This document shows positions 1 through 7,300 of a DNA stretch of 7,904 nt, one piece after another (within the stretch, counting starts at the first letter, position 1; each line of letters begins with the position of its first letter). Below the pieces are notes generated by a model. It was given only the letters and a program-made list of their open reading frames with translations. It had not been told where the DNA came from and did not search any database. This DNA is from an uncultured Eubacteriales bacterium (GTDB taxonomy: Bacteria > Bacillota_I > Bacilli_A > RF39 > UBA660): contig ONWZ01000091.1 of the NCBI GenBank assembly GCA_900321645.1, forward strand, positions 1 through 7,904, read 5' to 3'. The position numbers and the translations under genes were made by a program.

Positions 1-450
1 TATGAACTTACTAATAATATTGGAGAAAATATTAAACTTAATCAATTGGAAGTTACAGAAGTAGTTCAAAGTAGACTAGCTGAGATATTAAAATTAGCCC
101 GAAAACAAATTAGTTTACTAACTAAAAGAAATATTGATTATATTGTTATTACGGGTGGACTTACGGAAATTAAATCTTTTAAAAATTTAGTATATGAAAT
201 TTTAGGAAAAGATGTTATAATATATTTAATGGATGTCATAGGAATTAGAGATAATAAATATACGACAGTCTTAGGAATGATAAAAGCATTCCATGATAAA
301 ATGTTAATTAGGGGAAAAGAGTATTCGATGGTAAGTACAGAAGATATAGAATTATTACTTACTCCTGATGATAATAAAAAGAATGAAAAACCGGTTGTTT
401 CTAAGATATTTAAAGGCTTTATTAGAAATAAGGAGGAAAAATATGAATAA
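1..450 (+). CDS. ftsA: Cell division protein FtsA, C-terminal fragment (5' end outside window)
   Basis: FtsA is the actin-like ATPase that tethers FtsZ filaments to the inner face of the membrane and helps recruit the division machinery. The frame is open from base 1 to a TAA at 448-450, so 149 C-terminal residues are visible and the start is upstream. The strand followed by ITGGLTEIKSF matches the adenosine-binding glycine motif of FtsA (usually LTGGGA), and TVLGMIKAF matches the helix after it (usually ALGL). The last residues, around VSKIFKGFIRNK (397-432), look like the short amphipathic membrane-targeting helix at the FtsA C terminus. The GGLTE form of the glycine motif is divergent. The assignment rests partly on the adjacent, overlapping ftsZ. 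An internal TTG at 46 is not a plausible start, because the frame stays open upstream of it. Confidence 0.85.
   Translation, partial: YELTNNIGENIKLNQLEVTEVVQSRLAEILKLARKQISLLTKRNIDYIVITGGLTEIKSFKNLVYEILGKDVIIYLMDVIGIRDNKYTTVLGMIKAFHDKMLIRGKEYSMVSTEDIELLLTPDDNKKNEKPVVSKIFKGFIRNKEEKYE
430..436 (+). promoter_or_regulatory. Ribosome binding site of ftsZ, inside ftsA
   Basis: AAGGAGG lies six bases before the ATG at 443 and inside the last codons of ftsA. It decides the ftsZ start: an in-frame ATG at 368 would add 25 residues that are not FtsZ-like, and it has no comparable site upstream. Confidence 0.85.
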
Positions 451-1522
451 TATGTTTGGTTTAGAGATGAATCAGTTAGCAAAAATTAAGGTAATAGGAA
501 TTGGTGGCGGTGGCTGTAATGCGGTTAACCGAATGATCGATTCTGGCCTTAAAGGTGTTGACTTTATTGTTGCTAATACTGATTTACAAGTTTTAAATGA
601 TTCTTTGGCTCCAACCAAATTACAATTAGGAAGCGACCTAACAGATGGTCTTGGAGCTGGTGCTGATCCTAAGATTGGTAAAGAAGCAGCTCTAGAATCA
701 AAAGATGAAATAGAGGAGGCATTAAAAGGTGCCGATATGGTATTCGTTACCTGTGGTATGGGTGGTGGAACCGGTACTGGTGCTTCACCAATTATTGCTG
801 AAATAGCGCAAGACCTTGGAGCTCTAACGGTTGGTATTGTTACTAAACCATTTAGCTTTGAAGGAAAAAAGAGAATGGAACAAGCCCTTGCTGGCCTAGA
901 TGAATTAAAGAAACATGTCGATACATTGATTGTCATTCCAAATGATAGATTAAGAGAATTAATCGATAAATCAACTCCTATGCTTGAAGCATTTAGAGAA
1001 GTTGATAATGTCCTACATAGAGGTGTTCAATCAATCTCTGATTTGATTGCAATTACTGGTTTAGTTAACCTAGACTTTGCCGATGTTAAAGCGGTAATGA
1101 AAGATCGTGGTAATGCCCTTATTGGTATCGGCGTTGGCTCTGGTGAAAATAGAGCAGTGGAAGCCGCCAAACAAGCTGTTGCTTCACCACTACTTGAAAC
1201 ATCAATCAATGGAGCTACTGATGCAATTATCAATGTAACTGGTGGTAGTTCGCTTACATTATTTGAAGTTGAAGAGGCGGCCGAAGTTATTAGAACAGCA
1301 GCTAATACTGATATTAATACTATCTTTGGTGCTGTTATTAATGAAAACTTAACGGATGAAGTTATTGTTACGGTAATTGCTACTGGCTTCGAAGATCCAG
1401 GAGAACCACTATATCATAGCTTCAATACAACCAATAAAGAAGAAATGTATAAAGAAGAGGACGACTACAATGACAACGATTTAGATATTCCTCCATTCAT
1501 TAGAGATAGACAAGATTACTAA
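443..1522 (+). CDS. ftsZ: Cell division GTPase FtsZ
   Basis: FtsZ is the tubulin homologue that polymerises with GTP into the cytokinetic Z ring at midcell. The product is 359 residues. The N-terminal Rossmann-like GTPase half contains GIGGGGCNAVNRM (19-31) and the tubulin signature GGGTGTGA (107-114). The catalytic T7 loop is NLDFAD (209-214), supplying the acidic residues that hydrolyse GTP on the neighbouring subunit. The globular part ends near residue 316. A short acidic linker (about 317-345) follows, then the conserved tail DLDIPPFIRDRQ, which binds FtsA and other partners. The linker is shorter than the roughly 50 residues of Bacillus subtilis FtsZ. The chosen ATG overlaps the end of ftsA by eight bases, so the two genes are co-transcribed and probably translationally coupled. 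A strong terminator follows, making ftsZ the last gene of its operon. Confidence 0.98.
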   Translation: MNNMFGLEMNQLAKIKVIGIGGGGCNAVNRMIDSGLKGVDFIVANTDLQVLNDSLAPTKLQLGSDLTDGLGAGADPKIGKEAALESKDEIEEALKGADMVFVTCGMGGGTGTGASPIIAEIAQDLGALTVGIVTKPFSFEGKKRMEQALAGLDELKKHVDTLIVIPNDRLRELIDKSTPMLEAFREVDNVLHRGVQSISDLIAITGLVNLDFADVKAVMKDRGNALIGIGVGSGENRAVEAAKQAVASPLLETSINGATDAIINVTGGSSLTLFEVEEAAEVIRTAANTDINTIFGAVINENLTDEVIVTVIATGFEDPGEPLYHSFNTTNKEEMYKEEDDYNDNDLDIPPFIRDRQDY

Positions 1523-1542
1523 TAAAGCTTTGTTAAGGTATT

Positions 1543-1571
1543 AAAGAATTGTGAATGCAATTCTTTTTTTT
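1543..1571 (+). terminator. Intrinsic terminator of the ftsA-ftsZ operon
   Basis: A perfect 9-bp stem, AAAGAATTG (1543-1551) with CAATTCTTT (1558-1566), encloses a six-base loop. It runs directly into a T-tract (1564-1571). It sits 20 bases after the ftsZ stop codon. Confidence 0.9.
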
Positions 1572-1572
1572 C

Positions 1573-1601
1573 TTGACATCACATAAAATTAATTAGATAA
1601 T
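1573..1601 (+). promoter_or_regulatory. Sigma-A promoter of the aquaporin gene
   Basis: A perfect -35 box TTGACA (1573-1578), a 17-base spacer and a -10 box GATAAT (1596-1601, five of six consensus bases). It begins one base after the T-tract of the ftsZ terminator. Transcription would start near 1608, leaving a leader of only about 16 bases before the ATG at 1624. Confidence 0.8.
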
Positions 1602-1623
1602 ATAAGTAGAAAGGATGGTAATT

Positions 1624-2286
1624 ATGAGAAAATATATTGCCGAATTTATGGGAACCTTAACACTTGTTTTGTTTGGTTGCGGAATTGCTGTTGTTTCAGG
1701 TGGTAATTTAGTAGCAACATCATTAGCTTTTGGCCTTGCTATTGTCGCTTCAGCTTATGCGATTGGTAATATTTCTGGATGCCATGTCAATCCAGCAGTA
1801 TCACTAGCAATGGTAATTTCTAAAAGAATGGAATGGAAGGAGTTTATTGGTTATGTAATTGGTCAAGTACTTGGGGCTTTAGCTGGAACTGGCATTTTAT
1901 ATCTAATCCTTACAAATACTGATCTTGGTACTTTAGCACTTGGTGCTAATGGTTATGAAGGATTATCAGCTACTAACATCACATTACTTGGGGCAATTAT
2001 TACCGAAGTAGTATTAACGTTCTTCTTTATTTACACTATTTTAGGTGTAACAAGTGATAAGAATAAGAGCCATATGGCAGGACTAGTAATTGGTCTTACT
2101 TTAACTTTTGTTCATCTATTAGGTATCCCATTAACTGGTACTTCAGTTAATCCAGCTAGAAGCTTAGCTCCAGCCATTTTCTTAGGTGGCGAAGCATTAA
2201 AACAAGTTTGGGTATTTATAGTTGCTCCATTTGTTGGCGCAGCCTTAGCTGCATATGTATTTAAGCATTTAAATAAAGAAAAATAA
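1624..2286 (+). CDS. AqpZ-type aquaporin (MIP family water channel)
   Basis: This is a major intrinsic protein of 220 residues that passively conducts water, and possibly other small neutral solutes, across the membrane. Both pore motifs are intact: GCHVNPAV with NPA at 56-58, and TSVNPARS with NPA at 176-178. The residues matching the aromatic/arginine filter of E. coli AqpZ are all present: Phe36, His164, Thr173 and Arg179. This set is typical of water-selective channels. Glycerol facilitators usually have a smaller residue at the His position and an Asp after the second NPA (NPARD), whereas here it is Ser180. Hydrophobic segments fit six membrane helices plus two re-entrant half-helices. 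I start at ATG 1624 (MRKYIAEFMGT) rather than the in-frame ATG 1615, because AAAGGA at 1610-1615 is placed for 1624 and would overlap the earlier codon. The gene has its own promoter and terminator, so it is probably monocistronic. The water-channel assignment is strong; the exact substrate is inferred. Confidence 0.93.
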   Translation: MRKYIAEFMGTLTLVLFGCGIAVVSGGNLVATSLAFGLAIVASAYAIGNISGCHVNPAVSLAMVISKRMEWKEFIGYVIGQVLGALAGTGILYLILTNTDLGTLALGANGYEGLSATNITLLGAIITEVVLTFFFIYTILGVTSDKNKSHMAGLVIGLTLTFVHLLGIPLTGTSVNPARSLAPAIFLGGEALKQVWVFIVAPFVGAALAAYVFKHLNKEK

Positions 2287-2309
2287 TCACTATAAAAACA
2301 TAATTAGTT

Positions 2310-2348
2310 AGCACTTGATTTGAGTTTAACTCCAATCAAGTGCTTTTT
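2310..2348 (+). terminator. Intrinsic terminator of the aquaporin gene
   Basis: An 11-bp perfect stem pairs AGCACTTGATT (2310-2320) with AATCAAGTGCT (2334-2344). The apical sequence can add GAG/CTC pairing. Five T residues follow (2344-2348). It begins 23 bases after the stop codon. Confidence 0.92.
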
Positions 2349-2359
2349 ATTTATATAGT

Positions 2360-2388
2360 TTTACTTTATATTAAATATTTGTTAAAAT
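2360..2388 (+). promoter_or_regulatory. Probable promoter of the acetyltransferase gene
   Basis: TTTACT (2360-2365) and TAAAAT (2383-2388) are separated by 17 bases. A TG at 2380-2381, one base before the -10 box, forms an extended -10 element, which would compensate for the imperfect -35 box. Transcription would start near 2395, just ahead of the AGAGGG ribosome binding site (2396-2401). Confidence 0.6.
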
Positions 2389-2407
2389 TAAATAAAGAGG
2401 GATATAT

Positions 2408-2929
2408 ATGAAAGAAATAAGTTTATATGTACCTAAATTGGATGATTATTGGTATGAAGAAAAATTATTGTCTGATCCAGAAACGATGGAATATAATGCT
2501 GGTTATGATGTGTCATACAATGGATATGACTATCAAACGGGATGCATTGCTTTCCCAAAAGATAACTGGTTAGCTAAATTTGAAAATAGAAAAAATAATA
2601 AAGAGTATTTTGCATATATAAAAGATACAAACATTGATGATTTTGTTGGCTATGTCTATTATCATTATAATAAGGAACTAAATCATTATGATTGTGGCAT
2701 CCTAATGGAAGCTCAATACCGTGGACAAGGATATGCTAAACATGCATTAAAACTACTATGTAAAACTGCTAAAAGAAATGGTATTAGTGAATTGTATGAT
2801 AATTTTGAAACTAAACGCAGGGCAGCATTAAAACTTTTTGAATCAGCAAGATTCAAAATTATTAAAGTTTTAACGTGGAAGAAATTTAATAAAGATGTCA
2901 GTGGCGTAATAATGAGAGTAAAACTATAA
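2408..2929 (+). CDS. GNAT family N-acetyltransferase
   Basis: The product is a 173-residue cytoplasmic acetyltransferase of the GNAT superfamily, which moves an acetyl group from acetyl-CoA to an amine. The pyrophosphate-binding motif A is clear as YRGQGYAKHAL (104-114), matching the R/Q-x-x-G-x-G/A signature. It is preceded by the expected beta strand (YDCGILME, 94-101). The C-terminal half, with DNFETKRRAALKLFESARFKI (131-151), matches the usual helix-strand end in which residues stack on the CoA. The opening LLSDPETMEYNAGYDV recalls a common Firmicutes subfamily of uncharacterised GNAT proteins. The substrate cannot be read from the sequence. AGAGGG (2396-2401) lies six bases before the ATG. 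No terminator directly follows; the first good hairpin is about 360 bases downstream. Confidence 0.88.
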   Translation: MKEISLYVPKLDDYWYEEKLLSDPETMEYNAGYDVSYNGYDYQTGCIAFPKDNWLAKFENRKNNKEYFAYIKDTNIDDFVGYVYYHYNKELNHYDCGILMEAQYRGQGYAKHALKLLCKTAKRNGISELYDNFETKRRAALKLFESARFKIIKVLTWKKFNKDVSGVIMRVKL

Positions 2930-3288
2930 AAATATTTACATTATAACCATGCACATTTGCCATTTATACTAGACAATACTGGTATATATAAGGATGTAAT
3001 CAAATTACTATTAAAATTGATAACGTATAATCTATATCATTTTAACATTTTTAACAATTCTATTAATACCTATCAAATATTGCAATGCGAATGAAATGCT
3101 TGAAAATAAAGGATTTATACTAATCATAACGCATATAATAACTATAATTGTAAATTGACATCTTGATAATGCTTGACAGAGTATAAATACTATAGAATTA
3201 ATTACTAATTTGATATGTAACCTTTTACTTTTGACAATATCAATGAATAATTTAGTTTACTAAGCATATTTACAAACATATAATATAT

Positions 3289-3321
3289 AAGAAATGTCAA
3301 CTAAAATGGCATTTCTTTTTT
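3289..3321 (+). terminator. Intrinsic terminator-like hairpin without an adjacent gene
   Basis: AGAAATGTC (3290-3298) pairs with GGCATTTCT (3308-3316) in nine pairs, one of them T-G, around a nine-base loop. A further A-T pair closes the base, and a run of six T (3316-3321) follows. It could end read-through from the acetyltransferase gene 360 bases upstream, or an unannotated transcript starting between them. Confidence 0.72.
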
Positions 3322-3415
3322 ATGTCTAAATATGTCGATGTTGTTTTAATAATTAAAATAATAAACATAATATTTAATGACAGAAAGTAGTTTCCTAATT
3401 TATAAAAAAAAAGGC

Positions 3416-3443
3416 TTGACAAAAATTATTTTCGAATTATAAT
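3416..3443 (+). promoter_or_regulatory. Strong sigma-A promoter of the sortase-adhesin operon
   Basis: Both boxes match the consensus exactly: TTGACA (3416-3421), a 16-base spacer and TATAAT (3438-3443). A run of nine A (3404-3412) just upstream of the -35 box could act as an UP element. Transcription would start near 3450, giving a leader of about 20 bases that includes the AAAGGAGG ribosome binding site (3457-3464). Confidence 0.87.
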
Positions 3444-3468
3444 AAATAACCAAATCAAAGGAGGTATT

Positions 3469-4209
3469 ATGTTTAAAAAAAGAATAACTAAGCATTTTTT
3501 AGTTCTGTTCACTTTAGTAGGCATAATGACTTTTGGTTTATTTTTATTTGAGAAAACATTTAAAACTGATGTTCATATCAGTTATGTTATGGTCCCCGAT
3601 GAACTAGTCGAGGCAATGAAAGAAACTGAAAAGCCAAATGAAGTAATTGAACTAAGAAATACTTATCATAATAATGATATCAAAGGCAAACTAATTATCG
3701 AAGGTACTGGTATTAGTGAACCGATACTCCAAGCAAATGATAATAGTTACTACTTGAATCATAATGCTTACGGAGAGTACCAAGCCGAAGGCAGTGTCTA
3801 TGAAGACTATAGAACGAAACTTAGCGGTAAAAAAGTTTTAATCTTTGGACATAGTTCACCAGGATGGAATGTCCCATTTAATGAACTAGAAAAATACTAT
3901 AACAAAGAATTTTATGATAGTCATAAGTATATAAAAATTATTGGTGAAGATAAGATATATAATTATGAAATCTTCTCCGTGTATGTTGAAACATCTGATT
4001 ATACATATATGAATCTAAATATTGATGAAGAAACATACAACAGTTATTTAAGAAAGTATCAAGATAGATCATTTTATGATACGAAAGTAAAAGTTAATGA
4101 TGGAGATAATATCTTGATCTTGCAAACATGTAGTAACAAAGCGGAATACGCTAGTTATAAAAAGAAATATTTATTAGTAATAGCTAAAGAGATTAGGGAG
4201 GTTAAATAA
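3469..4209 (+). CDS. Class B sortase (transpeptidase)
   Basis: Sortases are membrane-anchored cysteine transpeptidases that cut a C-terminal sorting motif of secreted proteins and join them to the cell wall or to each other. The product is 246 residues. A basic start and a hydrophobic segment (about 10-28) form an N-terminal signal anchor, placing the catalytic domain outside. Class B hallmarks are YLNHNAYGEYQAEGSVYEDYR (95-115) and VPFNELEKYYNKEFYDSHKYI (135-155). The catalytic His is His128 in IFGHSS, and the catalytic Cys is Cys221 in LILQTCS. The usual third residue, an Arg starting the last strand (R-x-V-V-x-A-K in other class B enzymes), is not seen: the matching segment is KKKYLLVIAK (231-240), with Tyr234 at the Arg position and three lysines before it. 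The gene is first in an operon, and its stop overlaps the start of the large surface protein, its probable substrate. AAAGGAGG lies four bases before the start. Confidence 0.92.
   Translation: MFKKRITKHFLVLFTLVGIMTFGLFLFEKTFKTDVHISYVMVPDELVEAMKETEKPNEVIELRNTYHNNDIKGKLIIEGTGISEPILQANDNSYYLNHNAYGEYQAEGSVYEDYRTKLSGKKVLIFGHSSPGWNVPFNELEKYYNKEFYDSHKYIKIIGEDKIYNYEIFSVYVETSDYTYMNLNIDEETYNSYLRKYQDRSFYDTKVKVNDGDNILILQTCSNKAEYASYKKKYLLVIAKEIREVK
4195..4201 (+). promoter_or_regulatory. Ribosome binding site of the surface protein, inside the sortase gene
   Basis: AGGGAGG lies seven bases before the ATG at 4209. The sortase stop TAA (4207-4209) and the ATG (4209-4211) share one base (TAATG), which favours translational coupling and fixes the start of the downstream gene. 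Confidence 0.85.
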
Positions 4210-4331
4210 TGACAAAAATTAAATCAAAAAAAGCAAAAAAACTAAGTAAAATATTTATAAGCGTTCTATTTGCTATTTTATCAATTGCCGGAGGGCTATA
4301 TGGCATTGGTAATTATATGCAAGCTAGAGCG
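4209..4331 (+). other. Signal peptide of the surface protein
   Basis: Residues 1-14 carry seven lysines, residues 15-34 form a hydrophobic core rich in Ile, Leu, Ala and Gly, and an A-R-A/A site at 39-42 suggests cleavage after Ala41. A YSIRK-type motif is not present. The exact cleavage site is a prediction. Confidence 0.8.
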
Positions 4332-7300
4332 GCAGGAGCTCCTAGTGTACTAAAAAAGGTTGTTCCAAATGGTGATGGTACATATACCATTTCACTAGAT
4401 GTAAAAGGAGATGCTGAAAAGAACTATAACAAAGCCAACGTAATTATAGTCCTAGATTCCTCTGGTAGTATGGATGAAAATACCGGGACTTCAGGATATT
4501 ATCCATCAAATACAAATGGTTCTAATATGTATGGCTATGTTGATGGTAGTTATATCCGATTAACACGTAATTATAGTTATTCAAGCGGGTATTATTATAC
4601 CTACACAAGCAATGGTACAACATATACCTATACTGGTACCCGTTATTTACATAATAATAATGAAGAACGCATTGAGGCAGCAAAAGGTGCTGTAATGGAT
4701 CTCGCTAGAGGATTATTATCAAATAATACAGAAACTGGGGCTACAAGTGATCTTATTGAAATTGCCCTTATCGATTTTGATACTAATGCTACGATTGTTC
4801 AACAACCAACAACTGATTTAGAAGCATTTGCAAATAGTCTTGCTAGTCTTAGTGCTGGTGGTGGTACTAACTGGGAAGCAGCACTTCAAAAAGCAGCTGA
4901 TGTTGATTTTGACGATCCAGCTAATGAAAAAAACACAACATATGTTATTTTCGTTTCTGATGGTAATCCAACATTCCATATAACTGATGATGGGTACAAT
5001 GATTGGAATTCTAGATACAGTGTATATGGCACTGGTCAAGAAGGTGAAACAAATGTTGCAAATTGTTACAACTCCGCTAAAGATGATGCAAGAGCATTAG
5101 TAAATACAAAGAAATATGAATTTTATACAATCGGTGTATATGGCGCTGTTGATCGTATGGAAGACTTAACAAAATATGCCTTAAATACGACCGATGATGT
5201 TGAAAATAAAAACTATTTTAAAGCTGAAGATACATTTAAATTACAAGAAGCTTTAAATAAAATCCTACAAAAAATTGAATTGGCTGGATTTAGTGATATT
5301 ACAGTTAATGATGGAACTACAAAGAATGTATCTGTATCTTCCGGTACTGAACAAGGTGGCCTAATCGATGTTGATACTAATTCATTTAAATATTATCTTT
5401 CATTTCCAATAACTGTTAATGGTAATACTATAACTAGTGGAGCTGAAAGAATAAAAAGTATTGAAAAAAATAGTGATGGTACATATAAAATAACTAATGA
5501 TAAAAATCAAGTGTTTAATAATGTTGTTAGAGTACCAGAATTAGATGATAATGGCAATGAAATTGCTACGATTTTTAAGATGGCTTGGACGAGTGGTGAA
5601 AATAATCCGTTCTATGATAGAACTGCTCCAGAGGCTGAATTAGATAGTAACAATGCAGTTGTTTGGAATCTTGATGATTTAGGTGTATTATATGATGAAG
5701 TTACTTATAAAGTAACGTTTGAAGTATGGCCTAGCCAAGCAGCATTGGACTTAATTGCTGACTTAAAGAATGGAAAAATTACATATGGCGCTTCAACTGA
5801 TGATCAAGGTCGTCCAATTGATCCAAAAGTTTGGACATATCTAGATCGTAATTATGGTATTAAAACAAATACGAATGAGGCTTATGTTGAATATACTGAT
5901 ACAAGGGTTGAAAATGATACAACTCACAGAGTTAATTTCCAAACTCAAGACCCAATCGCATCAGCTTCTACTAAAGTTTTAACTGTTGCTAAAGAATGGG
6001 AAAACTCTCTAGATAGCCGTAGCAGTACTGATATTAGTTTAAATGTTAAAAGAGGTTCTGAAATCAGATATGCGGTTGAATTACCGTTAAAAGATGAAGA
6101 TGGTAATAGAATTTTAGATGAAGAAGAAAACCCTATTTGGTCAAATAGTATCTATGCTTCAGTTGGTATTATGACAGTTAAGGATGGTCAAGTATCCTTA
6201 AAGACACAGGGACATGATTACTCATTTGCTGAAGAACAAGAAATTGCTTATTATTGGGAATTAGATGCCCCAACCGTTCACCCAATGTGGATTAACGGTG
6301 AAGTTGATAATGAAGGTAACCCAGTAACTACAATGCTAATTAAACAAGATGGTAAGCCAACTGGTATGGCCGATGATGCTGCCACTGCTACAATTGGTGG
6401 TAAAACATACTATAAAATAGGTAATAGCTACTATGTTGTAGATAATCAATTAGCTACATTAACGGCTACTAACAATCGTCGTAGTTATTTACAAATTACG
6501 AAAAATGTTGATGGTAAAGATGCTCCTACTGATGCCTTATTCACTTATAATGTAAAAGTGACAGATAGTGAAGGAAAAACTGTATGGTTTTCAATTTATA
6601 ATCCTGACACGAAAGAATATATAATGAATAAGCCAGGAAGTGAAACCGAACCAGCTATTAATTATATTTCTGGCACTGGAGTTGCTCCAGAAGTTAAACT
6701 ATTAATTGAAAAGCCAGAATATGCTGTTAACTTTAGAAAAATTAATCATGCTAGTGGTTCTGATATTATTACTTATGAATATTGTGATCACGCTGATAGT
6801 ACTAAAGATTGTAGTGCTAATGGCGCTGATTGGAAATCACATACGGTTAAATATGTAAGTGGAAATTCAAATGATACATATAGATATTATACAGGTTTCT
6901 ATACAGCTCCAAATGCTACTGAATTGACAATCTTACTAGAAAAGAATTGGAGTTTAAGATTTATTAATCTTCCAACTGAAACAAATTACGAAGTAACAGA
7001 AAGTACAATGCCAGAACACTTTAGTTTTGTATCCGTAGCTGGTGCTGGTACAGTTGATGAAACCAATAAAAAGAAAGTTACTGGTAAAATTACTGAAACT
7101 AATACTGGTTATGAAATAACTTATACTAATAAATATGAACTTACAAGTGTTAAAGTTACAAAAAATTGGCAAGATAACGAAAATCAAGATGGTAAAAGAG
7201 TACCAGTAACATTTAGTCTATATGCTAATAGCGTAAAATTAGACAACATGAGTGTTACTGTCGATGGTACTCCTGACGAGGTAACTGAAGCAAATAAAGA

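Larger units (their letters stand above)
2930..3468 (+). other. Long gene-free AT-rich intergenic region
   Basis: These 539 bases contain no ORF with a credible start and ribosome binding site on either strand, and no tRNA or rRNA. They hold three TTGACA hexamers (3155-3160, 3173-3178, 3231-3236) without good -10 boxes at normal spacing. A terminator-like hairpin lies at 3289-3321. A direct repeat of TATGTC (3321 and 3331) and an AT palindrome (3344-3358) follow, then the promoter of the sortase operon. The stretch separates core-type genes on the left from the surface-protein locus on the right. It may be a decayed gene or a small-RNA locus, but neither is shown. Confidence 0.7.

Noticed and set aside
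368..442. Extended ftsZ start at ATG 368, adding 25 residues.
   Set aside because: The added residues lie within ftsA and are not FtsZ-like, while the ATG at 443 has an ideal AAGGAGG site and gives a normal FtsZ N terminus.
138..1233. Reverse-strand open frames opposite ftsA and ftsZ (138-482, 472-936, 1027-1233).
   Set aside because: They are antiparallel shadows of well-supported genes, with compositions dictated by the opposite strand and no recognisable domains.
3024..3158. A 44-codon open frame on the + strand encoding a very hydrophobic Ile/Leu-rich peptide with two possible membrane segments.
   Set aside because: No ATG at its beginning, no ribosome binding site before the internal ATG at 3096, and Ile/Leu-rich translations are expected by chance in AT-rich DNA.
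3155..3202. A promoter built on TTGACA at 3155 or 3173 driving a small RNA.
   Set aside because: The only good -10 box (TATAAA, 3182-3187) is 21 bases from the first -35 box and 3 bases from the second. Other spacings give weak boxes, so it is not called as a promoter.
3289..3321. Hairpin as a terminator for a reverse-strand transcript.
   Set aside because: The T-run is on the + strand side only, and no reverse-strand gene lies to its right.
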